Shown here: one piece after another, positions 17,274 through 25,782 of the stretch | Position numbering within the stretch: position 1 is the first letter of the stretch | Layout: each line of letters begins with the position of its first letter | Assembly (NCBI GenBank): GCA_017404145.1 | Contig: JAFRCW010000040.1 | Location: forward strand, 62,001 to 126,000 | Direction of reading: 5' to 3' | Length of the DNA: 64,000 nucleotides | DNA from: Ruminococcus sp. | GTDB lineage: Bacteria > Bacillota > Clostridia > Oscillospirales > Acutalibacteraceae | Position numbers and translations under genes: made by a program | Notes under the pieces: model-generated | Databases searched by the model: none | What the model was told of the DNA's origin: nothing | What the model saw: only the letters and a program-made list of their open reading frames with translations

Positions 17274-17297
17274 TTTTTGAAAAAGATGTGTTATAAT
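17269..17297 (+). promoter_or_regulatory. lexA promoter
   Basis: TTGCGT (17269-17274), 17-bp spacer, TATAAT (17292-17297), about 60 bp before the lexA ribosome site. Confidence 0.6.
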
Positions 17298-17364
17298 AGA
17301 TTCAAACCATAGTCGACAGGTGAAAAACCGCCGTTATCACTACATTTTTCGGGAGGAATCCGCT

Positions 17365-17973
17365 ATGAGACCGATGTCAAAAAGCCAGAAGAAAATTTAT
17401 GATTTTATCGTTGACTGTACCAACCGCGGCAGGGTGCCGTCTATCAGAGAGCTGTGCGCCGCCACGGGGCTGAGCTCCACTTCTACCGTTGCCTATCACC
17501 TCAAGGCGCTCGAGGAGCGCGGGCTGATCGAGAGAGAAGAAGGCCTCAACCGCTGTATCCGCGTCAAGAATGACCGTCCGACCGCCAAGGTGCCGCTCTT
17601 AGGCCGCGTGACCGCGGGTCAGCCGATCCTCGCGGTGGAAGAGATCGAGGAGTATATCCCCGTTCCCGAGGATTTGAAGAAGGGCAGAGAGCTGTTTGCC
17701 CTGCGCGTGATGGGCGAGAGTATGATAAACGCCGGTATCTTTGACGGCGACATCATCGTCGTCAACCGTACCCCTTCCGCGTCCAACGGCGAGATCGTTG
17801 TCGCGATGGTGCCGGACGAGGCGTCGGGTGAAATGAGCGCGACCGTTAAGCGTTTTTATAAGGAGGACGGCCACATCCGCCTCCAGCCCGAGAACGACGC
17901 GTTTGAGCCGATCATCGTCGACGAGGCGATCCTGCTCGGCAAGGTCGTCACTCTGATCCGCAATTATGAATAA
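17365..17973 (+). CDS. lexA: SOS repressor LexA
   Basis: 202 residues. The start at 17365 follows CGGGAGG. N-terminal winged helix-turn-helix (SIRELCAATGLSSTSTVAYHLKALEERG). The autocleavage site Ala84-Gly85 lies in VTAGQPI, and the Ser/Lys catalytic pair is S119 in VMGESMINAG and K162 in ATVKRF. LexA represses DNA-damage genes and cleaves itself when RecA filaments form. It has its own promoter with a candidate SOS box, and it is transcribed away from the dockerin block. Confidence 0.95.
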   Translation: MRPMSKSQKKIYDFIVDCTNRGRVPSIRELCAATGLSSTSTVAYHLKALEERGLIEREEGLNRCIRVKNDRPTAKVPLLGRVTAGQPILAVEEIEEYIPVPEDLKKGRELFALRVMGESMINAGIFDGDIIVVNRTPSASNGEIVVAMVPDEASGEMSATVKRFYKEDGHIRLQPENDAFEPIIVDEAILLGKVVTLIRNYE

Positions 17974-18020
17974 CGGAAAATACCGTCTTTTCAAATTGTT
18001 TAACGTCCGTTAATAGTCAG

Positions 18021-18051
18021 TTAACAAATATCGTTTTGTTTGCGTTATAAT
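18021..18051 (+). promoter_or_regulatory. Promoter of candidate small RNA
   Basis: TATAAT at 18046-18051 preceded by TTAACA at 18021-18026 (19-bp spacer, longer than ideal). It lies downstream of lexA, and no start codon with a ribosome site follows before the terminator. Confidence 0.45.
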
Positions 18052-18057
18052 AAAGAC

Positions 18058-18197
18058 GTACTCAACAAGAACCGCAACTTGAAGAGTATTGTTCTACCCT
18101 CCTCGATCGGGTTATTCGAACCCGACATTGTAACCCTCATTTTATTTGGATTTATCCCCAAGAAGAAACGCCGCATCCCCTGCGGCGTTATCTTTTT
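18058..18197 (+). ncRNA. Candidate structured small RNA (about 140 nt)
   Basis: Three helices in order. First, TACTC-AA-CAAG/CTTG-AA-GAGTA (18059-18088), with a symmetric AA/AA internal loop. Second, TCGGGTT-ATTCG-AACCCGA (18107-18125). Third, a terminator AACGCCGCA/TGCGGCGTT (18167-18189) followed by ATCTTTTTG. The single-stranded linker contains CCCTCCTC (18097-18104), which is complementary to ribosome-binding sites. There is no ATG with a ribosome site inside. The class is unknown; it does not show the long bulged rod of 6S RNA. Confidence 0.5.
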
Positions 18198-18223
18198 GTG
18201 TTGCAGCCGTGTTATATAGAATC

Positions 18224-18373
18224 GTAGGGCAAGGCGCCCTCGACTTGCCGGTCGCAGCAGCGTTTTGATCATATCGGATGTTCTCAAAAAGGAGTGGGAT
18301 TTTACCGGCATCTCCTGTAACCGATAGGAATATTATATCAACGTTTCGGCAAGTCGAGGGCGCCTTGCCCTAC
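18224..18373. repeat. 150-bp palindromic element with 27-bp perfect inverted termini
   Basis: The left end starts GTAGGGCAAGGCGCCCTCGA, and the right end (18347-18373) is its exact reverse complement over 27 bp. The interior is non-coding. A second copy of exactly the same length lies at 42642-42791, with identical termini and a diverged centre. This looks like a non-autonomous (MITE-like) element; no clear target duplication is visible. Confidence 0.8.
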
Positions 18374-18411
18374 AATTTTATCAGTGGTCCCCTACAATTA
18401 ATGACGACAAA

Positions 18412-18440
18412 AAAACCGACCCATCAGGATCGGTTTCTTT
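18412..18440. terminator. Terminator after the SGNH lipoprotein gene
   Basis: AAACCGA...ATCGGTTT stem with A/T runs on both sides. On the minus strand it follows the stop at 18458. Confidence 0.75.
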
Positions 18441-18457
18441 TTGCCTTTTTTGCGGTA

Positions 18458-19234
18458 TTATACGTTTTCTTTCAGATAGTCAGCCCACATATTGCAGGCG
18501 GTGTCGGTGAAGTGGATGCCCATACCCTCCGAGTCGGAGCAGTATTCGTTTTTGAGATAGCCCTTTTCGTCTTGGAATAATGAGTACAGGTCAAGGTACA
18601 TATAGCCGTTTTCTTCACAAAAGCCTTTCAGCAGCTTGTCGAACTCACGGATCGTCTCGTTGTTGAGATCGCCGATCTCACAGCCCTCGGCGATAGGGGT
18701 GGTGGATTCGATATAGATGGAGACATCGGGGGTGAGCGCGAGGATATTATCGGTCAGCTCCTTGGCGGCTTGAAGCGCGCCCTCTGCGCCGTAGACGCCG
18801 ACGTCGTTCATACCGAGCATAATGAACACTTTTGACGCGCCGGATTTCTTGGCGCATTCTTCGGTGAGGGTAGTCTCGCCGTCATAGACGGGATGTACCG
18901 CGTTCTCGTCGTCGATATCCCACAGGGCGTTGTTGTAGGAGAGGCTGCCCGCGCAGAAGAACTGCGCCTTGGAAAGCGCCTCGGGATGCTCCTCACAGTA
19001 GTAGGAGAGCTTTAAGGTGATGCTGTCGCCGACGATGACCGCGTCGTCAAACCACGACGCTTCCACGGGACCCTGCTTCTCTACGATTCGCTTGCCCGAA
19101 GCGGTAGTAGCATAAACGGACGCCTCGGTCTCTGTCGGCGCGGCGGCAGGCGCCTCTTTCTTCTGTCCGCAGGCGGTAAATACAAATGCCGCGCACAGCA
19201 GAAGCGCGATCAATATATATAGTTTCTTCATCAT
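18458..19234 (-). CDS. SGNH/GDSL-family lipoprotein hydrolase
   Basis: 258 residues. Lipoprotein signal MMKKLYILIALLLCAAFVFTAC, then a spacer of about 35 residues. SGNH blocks in order: IVGDSIT (nucleophile Ser), an LSYNNALWD region, MLGMNDVG (Gly/Asn oxyanion residues), and the C-terminal DSEGMGIHFT, which provides the Asp-His pair. These are extracellular esterases or acetylhydrolases acting on glycans or lipids; the substrate is not predictable. It is a monocistronic gene ended by a terminator. Confidence 0.86.
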   Translation of the reverse strand: MMKKLYILIALLLCAAFVFTACGQKKEAPAAAPTETEASVYATTASGKRIVEKQGPVEASWFDDAVIVGDSITLKLSYYCEEHPEALSKAQFFCAGSLSYNNALWDIDDENAVHPVYDGETTLTEECAKKSGASKVFIMLGMNDVGVYGAEGALQAAKELTDNILALTPDVSIYIESTTPIAEGCEIGDLNNETIREFDKLLKGFCEENGYMYLDLYSLFQDEKGYLKNEYCSDSEGMGIHFTDTACNMWADYLKENV

Positions 19235-19389
19235 AAATAACTCCGTAAAAATGTATTTGCAAAAGTATTATATATCAGATTGTCCGAGACTGCAACCTCC
19301 GCGGACAATTATTTACAAACTATTTATTTTTCCGTATTCGAACAAAATCCCCGAAAGCGGGATGTTTTCATTATTTTTGACAGAAAAAC

Positions 19390-19425
19390 GCCTCTTACGA
19401 AAACCTTTTCCGCAAGAGGCACAGT
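19390..19425 (-). terminator. Terminator of spoVT
   Basis: GCCTCTT (19390-19396) pairs with AAGAGGC (19414-19420). On the minus strand the hairpin is followed by GTTTTTC. Confidence 0.7.
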
Positions 19426-19433
19426 CGCTTTTT

Positions 19434-19976
19434 TTATTCTTCCATCTGTTTTCCGAGGAACGCGGCGGCAGACTGGGCGAGCTTGAGCTCGGTTTCGGTC
19501 GGAGTCTGTACGCGGTCGCCTTTGAGCATCACCACCGCGCCGGTGACGTCGCCCGCGGCGATGATGGGATAGATGATCGCGGCGGCGTGGTTAAGACCCT
19601 CTACCGGCTGTACCTCGTCTACGGAGCTTGCGTGCGCGCTGTAGGAGCGTCGGTTCTCCATATAGTTCTCCAGCGTCGAGGTCACCCTGCGCTCGAGATA
19701 CTCGCGCTTGCTCACTCCCGCAGCGGCGATCACATGATCGCGGTCGCAGACTAAGGTCGGCATCGCGCTGACGCGCGCCAGCACATCCGCGTACTGCGCG
19801 GCGAATACGCTCAGCTCTCCGACGGGAGAATACTTCTTGAAGATCACTTCGCCGTCCGTCGCCGTATAAATCTCCAACGGGTCACCCTCGCGGATACGCA
19901 GGGTTCTTCTGATCTCCTTGGGGATGACGACCCTTCCCAGATCGTCAATTCTTCTGACAATTCCTGTTGCTTTCAT
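19434..19976 (-). CDS. spoVT: Stage V sporulation regulator SpoVT
   Basis: 180 residues. The start at 19976 follows AAAGGAG. The N-terminal AbrB-type swapped-hairpin DNA-binding domain (MKATGIVRRIDDLGRVVIPKEIRRTLRIREGD) is followed by a GAF-like domain (about 55-175). SpoVT modulates forespore sigma-G genes and is confined to endospore-forming lineages, so its presence supports a sporulation-competent ancestry. The protein ends GKQMEE. AbrB itself lacks the long C-terminal domain, so SpoVT is the better call. Confidence 0.9.
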   Translation of the reverse strand: MKATGIVRRIDDLGRVVIPKEIRRTLRIREGDPLEIYTATDGEVIFKKYSPVGELSVFAAQYADVLARVSAMPTLVCDRDHVIAAAGVSKREYLERRVTSTLENYMENRRSYSAHASSVDEVQPVEGLNHAAAIIYPIIAAGDVTGAVVMLKGDRVQTPTETELKLAQSAAAFLGKQMEE

Positions 19977-20117
19977 ATCTGAACTCCTTTGATTTACAAT
20001 TTCTTGCAAAGCTAGTGTTTGCAGTCGGACAGATATCATACAGATATTGTGATGGAATTATTTGTTATCAGATCAAATCGGTATTTATCTGAATCATAAT
20101 GAAAAGATAATCAGGGA

Positions 20118-20291
20118 TTATGATTTTATGTTTTCGCATATCGCGCGCTGTGTCGCGATAGTTGCCAGCGTGTCGCCTAATTGTACCAGTACCGCGGCTA
20201 AAAGAGCCAGTTCATCGTCGCTGAGCTTGCATGCGACGGCGTTTGCGGCGGCAGTGATTGATGCGGTCAGTTCACAAGGATTCATTTTCAT
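20118..20291 (-). CDS. Small conserved protein (DUF6774-like)
   Basis: 57 residues starting MKMNPCELTASITAAANAVA. The GGAAAGG site lies just upstream of 20291, and a second in-frame Met at 20285 is possible. The central part, KLSDDELALLAAVLVQLGDTLATI, strongly recalls the short DUF6774 proteins of gut Firmicutes. Their function is unknown. The protein is Ala-rich and probably helical, without a signal peptide. The gene stands alone between spoVT and the symporter gene. Confidence 0.7.
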   Translation of the reverse strand: MKMNPCELTASITAAANAVACKLSDDELALLAAVLVQLGDTLATIATQRAICENIKS

Positions 20292-20372
20292 CGTTCCTTT
20301 CCTACTACATACTATGTCGCAGCACACAAAAAGACAGTCACTCCCATATTATATATTCTTTCATATTCAAAG

Positions 20373-20406
20373 AAAAAGGAACCGTCAATGCGAACGGTTC
20401 CTTTTT
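20373..20406. terminator. Terminator after the Ala/Gly symporter gene
   Basis: AAAAAGGAACCGT...ACGGTTCCTTTTT: a 13-base inverted repeat with flanking A/T runs, just past the stop at 20419 on the minus strand. Confidence 0.88.
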
Positions 20407-20418
20407 GGATGATTTTGT

Positions 20419-21849
20419 CTATTTTGTTTGATGCGTTTTGAGTCTTTTCACATAAGAGGAAGTCTCTTTGGAGACGATTCCCGAAAGGGCAATCAGCGCG
20501 ACAAGATTAGGCAGCGCCATCAGCGCGTTGAAGATGTCGGCGATCCCCCATACCGCCGATACGGTGAGATACGGACCGATCAGCACTGCGGCGATGTATA
20601 CCCACCTGAAAACCGCTGTCAGCGTCTTGCTGCCGCCGGAAAGATATTCCAGGCATTTTTCAAAATAGTAGTTCCAACCGAGAATGGTGGTGAAGGCGAA
20701 GAAGATCAGACAGATCATCAGCACTGCGGAGGAAAATCCCTCATTGAACGGCAGCCCCGCCTTCCACGCATAGGAGGTGATCTCTACGCCCTCGAGCTTT
20801 GCGCCGGTCACCTGAGGATTCCACGCGCCGGTGATGACGATGGAAAGCCCGGTCATCGTGCAGATCACGATGGTGTCGATAAAGGTGCCGGTCATCGTGA
20901 CCAAGCCCTGTCTGGCGGGTTCATTCGTCTGAGCGGCTGCGGCGGCGATCGGGGCGGAGCCCAAGCCCGCTTCGTTGGAAAAGATGCCTCTGCCGATACC
21001 CTTCTGCATCGCTGTTTTAAGCGTCAGTCCGAGAATCGCGCCGCCGACAGCTCTGACGTCAAACGCTGAGCGGAAGATCAGCGCGAACGCCGCGGGGATC
21101 TGTGTGACGTTGCAGGCTAAGATGATCACCACAAACACGATGTAGGTGATCGCCATAAAAGGAACGACGATCTCACTGACTTTGGCGATCCGCTTGATCC
21201 CGCCGATGATGACCAGCGCCGCGCAGAGAGTTACGATCGCGCCGACAATCACCAATGTATAGGTATAGTGATTTTCTCCGACAGAGAACAGAATATGCGA
21301 TTTTTCGGGATCAAAAACGTTCTGCGCCGCAGAGGTGATCCCGTGGATCTGGGTGATAGTGCCGATGCCCAAGAGTCCCGCGCCGACGCCGAAGAAGGCG
21401 AAGAGCTTTGCGAGCCATTTGAACTTCTTGCCCATACCGTTTTCGATATAATAGAACGGACCGCCCAAGAAGTGACCGCCGCCCTTGTCGACACGGTATT
21501 TGATCGCGAGCAGTCCCTCGGCGTATTTGGTCGCCATCCCGAAGAACGCGGCGATCAGCATCCACAACAGCGCGCCCGGACCTCCGGCGGAGATCGCGGT
21601 GGCGACGCCGACAATATTGCCGGTGCCGATGGTGGCGGAGAGCGCGGTGCATAACGCGCCGAAGGAGGAGATCTCTCCCTTGCCGCCTTCCTCGTTCTTC
21701 ACCATAAATTTCAGCGCCTTGGGCAGATGGAACACCTGAACAAGCCCCGTGCGGAATGTCAGATACACCCCCGTCGCGAGGATCAGTATGATCAGCGGCC
21801 AGCCCCATATGTAATTGTCTATTGCGGTAACAACAGAATCAAAGGTCAT
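20419..21849 (-). CDS. Alanine/glycine:cation symporter (AgcS family)
   Basis: 476 residues with about 10-11 hydrophobic segments. AgcS signatures include GGPGALLWMLIAAFFGMATKYAEG, FSNEAGLGSAPIAAAAA and GTGNIVGVATAI. The family imports alanine or glycine with Na+ or H+. The full family length is present (MTFDSVVTAIDNYIWGWPL to the C-terminus). Upstream on the minus strand a TATAAT-like box near 21953 may be its promoter; no glycine riboswitch was seen there. Confidence 0.92.
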   Translation of the reverse strand: MTFDSVVTAIDNYIWGWPLIILILATGVYLTFRTGLVQVFHLPKALKFMVKNEEGGKGEISSFGALCTALSATIGTGNIVGVATAISAGGPGALLWMLIAAFFGMATKYAEGLLAIKYRVDKGGGHFLGGPFYYIENGMGKKFKWLAKLFAFFGVGAGLLGIGTITQIHGITSAAQNVFDPEKSHILFSVGENHYTYTLVIVGAIVTLCAALVIIGGIKRIAKVSEIVVPFMAITYIVFVVIILACNVTQIPAAFALIFRSAFDVRAVGGAILGLTLKTAMQKGIGRGIFSNEAGLGSAPIAAAAAQTNEPARQGLVTMTGTFIDTIVICTMTGLSIVITGAWNPQVTGAKLEGVEITSYAWKAGLPFNEGFSSAVLMICLIFFAFTTILGWNYYFEKCLEYLSGGSKTLTAVFRWVYIAAVLIGPYLTVSAVWGIADIFNALMALPNLVALIALSGIVSKETSSYVKRLKTHQTK

Positions 21850-22027
21850 AGTTCATTATCCTTGCGGTTGTTCAAAGCTCTTGGTTTGTGATGGTTTATA
21901 TTATCTCCTTCGTCAGAGAAACCGAAGCGTCATTCTATGTAATAATTATACCATAAAAAGCTGACGGCGGCAACAACTATTCCCAAAGGAGAAAGAAACG
22001 CTTATCGAAATACTGTATAAAATTTTA

Positions 22028-22056
22028 TTGCGTTCTTTTTTGAACTATGATACAAT
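22028..22056 (+). promoter_or_regulatory. lepA promoter
   Basis: TTGCGT (22028-22033), 17-bp spacer, TACAAT (22051-22056), 30 bp before the lepA start. Confidence 0.65.
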
Positions 22057-22086
22057 AAACTGAAATCTAATGTTCAGGTGAGAACT

Positions 22087-23898
22087 ATGCCTTTTTCTCA
22101 GGATAAAATACGCAATTTCAGCATTGTCGCGCATATCGACCACGGCAAGAGTACCCTTGCCGACCGTATCCTGGAGCTGACTGATTCTGTCGCTAAGCGC
22201 GATATGGAGGATCAGCTTCTCGATGATATGGAGCTTGAGCGCGAGCGCGGCATCACGATCAAAAGCCACGCCGTTACCTTGGAATACAAAGCCGACGACG
22301 GCGAGACCTATCTCTTCAACCTGATCGACACCCCGGGGCACGTGGACTTTAACTATGAAGTCAGCCGTTCTCTCGCCGCCTGCGAGGGAGCGATCCTCGT
22401 CGTAGACGCGTCGCAGGGGATCGAAGCGCAGACCTTGGCGAATACCTATCTCGCGATCGACGCGGGACTTGAGGTTGTGCCGGTCATCAACAAGATCGAT
22501 CTGCCCTCCGCGGAGCCGCAGAGGGTAATCACTGAGATCGAGGACATCATCGGTATCCCCGCCGAGGACGCGCCGCAGGTTTCCGCCAAGGCGGGTATCA
22601 ACATCCGCGCGGTGCTCGAAAAAGTCGTTTCCGATATTCCCGCCCCCGAGGGCGATATCAATGCTCCCCTCAGGGCGATGATTTTTGACTCGATTTATGA
22701 CTCCTACAAGGGCGTTATCATTTATGTCAGACTGAAAGAAGGTCAGATCCATGTCGGCGACGAGTTCAAGCTGATGGCGACGGGTTCTACCTTCAATGTG
22801 GTGGAGTGCGGCTATATGCGCGCGACTTCCTTAGAGCCGAAAGAGGGCTTATATGCCGGCGAGGTCGGTTATATCACCGCGTCGATCAAGAGTCTTTCCG
22901 ACGCGCAGGTGGGCGACACCGTTACCCTGACGAAGGATCCCGCTAAAATGCCGCTTCCGGGCTACCGTGCGGTACAGAGTATGGTGTTCTGCGGCATCTA
23001 TCCCGTCGACGGCGCGCGATACGGCGACCTCAGAGACGCTCTGGAGAAATTAAAGCTCAACGACGCTTCGCTTTCCTTTGAGCCGGAGACCTCGGTAGCG
23101 TTAGGCTTCGGCTATCGCTGCGGTTTCCTCGGACTTTTGCATATGGAGATCATTCAGGAGCGCTTGGAAAGAGAATATAATCTCGATCTGATCACCACCG
23201 CGCCCTCTGTTAACTACCGGATCACCCTGACCTCCGGTGAAGTGCAGATGATCTCGAACCCGACGAACTTCCCCGATCCCGGCAGTATCGCCGAAGCGGA
23301 AGAGCCCGTCACCGACGCGCATATCTATTCTCCCGCGGACTATGTCGGCAACATCATGGAGCTGTGTCAGGATCGCAGAGGCTCCTTCATCGGGATGGAC
23401 TATATCGACGCAGATCGTGTGGATATCCACTATGAGCTGCCGCTCGCGGAGATCATCTACGACTTCTTCGACACGCTCAAATCCCGCACCAGAGGCTACG
23501 CGTCCTTCGACTATGAGTTTAAGGAGTACCGTCCCTCCAAGCTCGTCAAGCTCGATATTATGCTTAACGGCGAGGTGGTGGACGCGCTGTCCTTTATTAT
23601 CCATTCGGACAAAGCATATCCCAGAGCGCGCAAGATGGCGGAGAAGCTCAAGGAGAACATCCCGCGTCAGCTCTTCGAAGTACCGATCCAAGCCTGTATC
23701 GGCGGCAAGATCATCGCCCGAGAGACCGTCAAAGCGATGCGCAAGGACGTTCTTGCCAAGTGCTACGGCGGCGACATCACCAGAAAGAAAAAGCTGCTTG
23801 AGAAGCAGAAGGAAGGCAAGAAGCGTATGCGTCAGCTCGGTACCGTAGAGGTTCCGCAGGAGGCGTTTATGGCGGTGCTCAAGCTCGATACCGACTGA
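22087..23898 (+). CDS. lepA: Elongation factor 4 (LepA)
   Basis: 603 residues; ATG 22087 after CAGGTGAG. The G domain has [10 protein letters not shown] (G1), DTPGHVDF (G3) and NKIDL (G4). It is followed by domain II, EF-G-like domains III and V ([38 protein letters not shown]) and the LepA-specific C-terminal domain ([35 protein letters not shown]). It is a ribosome-associated GTPase affecting translation initiation and back-translocation. Monocistronic with its own terminator. Confidence 0.97.
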   Translation: MPFSQDKIRNFSIVAHIDHGKSTLADRILELTDSVAKRDMEDQLLDDMELERERGITIKSHAVTLEYKADDGETYLFNLIDTPGHVDFNYEVSRSLAACEGAILVVDASQGIEAQTLANTYLAIDAGLEVVPVINKIDLPSAEPQRVITEIEDIIGIPAEDAPQVSAKAGINIRAVLEKVVSDIPAPEGDINAPLRAMIFDSIYDSYKGVIIYVRLKEGQIHVGDEFKLMATGSTFNVVECGYMRATSLEPKEGLYAGEVGYITASIKSLSDAQVGDTVTLTKDPAKMPLPGYRAVQSMVFCGIYPVDGARYGDLRDALEKLKLNDASLSFEPETSVALGFGYRCGFLGLLHMEIIQERLEREYNLDLITTAPSVNYRITLTSGEVQMISNPTNFPDPGSIAEAEEPVTDAHIYSPADYVGNIMELCQDRRGSFIGMDYIDADRVDIHYELPLAEIIYDFFDTLKSRTRGYASFDYEFKEYRPSKLVKLDIMLNGEVVDALSFIIHSDKAYPRARKMAEKLKENIPRQLFEVPIQACIGGKIIARETVKAMRKDVLAKCYGGDITRKKKLLEKQKEGKKRMRQLGTVEVPQEAFMAVLKLDTD

Positions 23899-23922
23899 TA
23901 TCTTATCGTATCGGCAGAGAAG

Positions 23923-23953
23923 CAGAAGGTTCATCTGAGCCTTCTGTTTTTTA
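23923..23953 (+). terminator. lepA terminator
   Basis: CAGAAGG/CCTTCTG stem (23923-23929 with 23940-23946) followed by TTTTTTA. Confidence 0.82.
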
Positions 23954-24084
23954 CTTTATAGGAAACTGTTCGTTTTCTGTAAAGGTAAAAAAATTATCTT
24001 CATTTTACGTCAAAAAACAGGTGACAAACATCACAAGGCGTGCTAGAATGAGAACAACTATAAAAAGAACGGATCGGTGTACCT

Positions 24085-24621
24085 GTGCTGAATGAAGTTT
24101 TTCATGACGTCTATGTTTCCAATATCCTGGCAGTGATCATCGCCATGCCGATTCTGCTTGCGGTATGGTCGGTTTTGAGCGTGCTTTTCAAAGAGAAAAC
24201 GACGTGGATATGTGTGATCGCTGTTGCGATCAGTATCGTACTGATTATTTACATTACCGTTTTTTCGAGAGGAGAATCGGAGCCCGGTCTGGATCTGATC
24301 CCGTTTTCCTCATTTGTCAGAGCGCGGACGCAGCCCCATATGTACCGCTCGATGCTGATGAACGTATTCTTGTTTTTCCCTTTAGGTCTTTTTCTTCCTT
24401 ATCTCATAGAGGGCGGGATCAAAAGGCGTATTCTGCTGACGGTATCGTGGGGATTATTGCTGTCGGTGACGGTGGAATTGATCCAGCTGATCTTTTCTAT
24501 CGGCTTATGCGAGACGGACGATGTGATCTGCAACACGCTCGGCGCGGCGCTGGGGAGTCTGGCATATCCTTTATCCGTTTTATGGACAAAACGGAAGAAC
24601 AAAACAGACAAATCAAAATGA
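24085..24621 (+). CDS. VanZ-family membrane protein
   Basis: 178 residues from a GTG start after GGATCGG. Four to five membrane segments with VanZ-family landmarks: LIPFSSF after the second helix, MNVFLFFPLGLFLPY, and the C-terminal SVTVELIQLIF...CETDDVICNTLGAALG. VanZ of Enterococcus gives low-level teicoplanin resistance; most homologues are uncharacterised envelope proteins. Its own terminator separates it from the fnl operon. Confidence 0.85.
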   Translation: MLNEVFHDVYVSNILAVIIAMPILLAVWSVLSVLFKEKTTWICVIAVAISIVLIIYITVFSRGESEPGLDLIPFSSFVRARTQPHMYRSMLMNVFLFFPLGLFLPYLIEGGIKRRILLTVSWGLLLSVTVELIQLIFSIGLCETDDVICNTLGAALGSLAYPLSVLWTKRKNKTDKSK

Positions 24622-24651
24622 GCCTTTCGGAGGATACCGAGAGGCTTTTTC
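24622..24651 (+). terminator. Terminator after vanZ-like gene
   Basis: GCCTTTCGG / CCGAGAGGC stem (one G-U) followed by TTTTT. Confidence 0.75.
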
Positions 24652-24682
24652 TGTATGTCATTGTGTTGATGCCGAAAATAGT

Positions 24683-24711
24683 TTGACACAGCCTTGACAA
24701 AGTAATATAAT
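24683..24711 (+). promoter_or_regulatory. Consensus promoter of the UDP-FucNAc operon
   Basis: TTGACA (24683-24688), 17-bp spacer, TATAAT (24706-24711): a perfect sigma-A promoter. The transcript would lead into the fnlA ATG at 24748 with ribosome site AAAGGTG. Confidence 0.75.
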
Positions 24712-24747
24712 GACAATGATAATCTATTTGATGAAAAGGTGAGAAAT

Positions 24748-25779
24748 ATGTCGTCGTTTTCAGGAGCAACTTTGATGATTACCGGCGGGACGGGTTCGTT
24801 CGGCAATACCGTCCTCAAGCATTTTTTGACCGGCGATATCGGTGAGATCCGTATCTTCTCGCGTGATGAAAAGAAACAGGACGATATGCGTCATGATCTG
24901 CAGGCTCGCTTTCCCGCGTACGCCGACAAGGTGAAGTTCTTTATCGGCGACGTCCGCAACGCGCGATCCGTCAAGGACGCGATGTGGGGCGTGGACTATA
25001 TCTTCCACGCGGCGGCGCTGAAACAGGTGCCGTCCTGCGAGTTCTTCCCGATGGAAGCGGTCCGCACCAATGTGGAGGGCACCGATAATGTACTGCACGC
25101 TGCGATCGACTGCGGCGTCAAGCGCGTGGTCTGTCTCTCTACCGATAAGGCGGCTTATCCGATCAACGCGATGGGGATTTCCAAGGCGATGATGGAGCAT
25201 GTCGTTTCCGCCAACGCCCGCGTAGCGGCGGAGCGCGGCGGCGCCGTGATCTGCTGTACGCGTTACGGCAACGTGATGTGCAGCCGCGGATCGGTGATCC
25301 CGCTGTTCATCGACCAGATCAAGTCGGGCAGTCCGATCACGATCACCAATCCCGATATGACCCGATTTTTGATGAATCTCGACGAGGCGGTCGATCTCGT
25401 GAAGTTCGCTTTTGAACACGCGAATCCCGGCGATCTCTTTATCTAGAAGGCTGACGCGTCCACCATCGGCGTGCTGGCGCAGGCGGTGCAGAAGCTCTTC
25501 GGCGATACCGGCACTCAGATCATCGGTACCCGCCACGGGGAGAAGCTGTATGAGACTCTGATGACCCGCGAGGAGCGTCTGCGCTCTGAAGATATGGGCG
25601 ACTACTTCCGCGTAGCGGCGGACAACCGCGATCTTAACTATGATCAATTCGTCGTCAAGGGACAGGTCGAAACCGAAGCGGAGGATTCCTACACCAGCCA
25701 CAATACCCGGCTGCTGGATGTGGACGCCACCGTTGAGAAGATCCTGACGACCGATTATGTGAAAGAAGCTTTGAGGTAA
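24748..25779 (+). pseudogene. fnlA: UDP-GlcNAc 4,6-dehydratase/5-epimerase (FnlA/CapE), split by in-frame TAG
   Basis: The reading frame is continuous for 344 codons except for TAG at 25444-25446 (codon 233). The N-terminal part is a complete Rossmann half: ITGGTGSFGN, the SDR active site with Met in place of Tyr (NAMGISKAMME), and CTRYGNVMCSRGSVIPLF. After the stop the frame continues with the conserved KADASTIGVLAQAVQKLFG and GTRHGEKLYETLMTREE. Homologues have Gln (CAG) at this place (LFIQKADA), so a single C-to-T change would explain the stop. FnlA makes the first intermediate of UDP-N-acetyl-L-fucosamine. Unless there is readthrough or a sequence error, the enzyme is inactive, yet downstream genes are intact. 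Confidence 0.85.
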
Positions 25780-25782
25780 ACC

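Noticed and set aside
18058-18197. 6S RNA
   Set aside because: The region has three separate hairpins, not a long rod with a central bubble.
21850-22020. Glycine riboswitch before the Ala/Gly symporter
   Set aside because: The conserved glycine-aptamer core is missing; only a short CTTCGG/CGAAGG-type hairpin and a promoter are visible.
25444-25446. TAG read as a sense codon (reassignment or pyrrolysine)
   Set aside because: Other genes in the window end in TAG (49606, 53092), and none of the visible tRNAs has a CTA anticodon, so a mutation or error is simpler.
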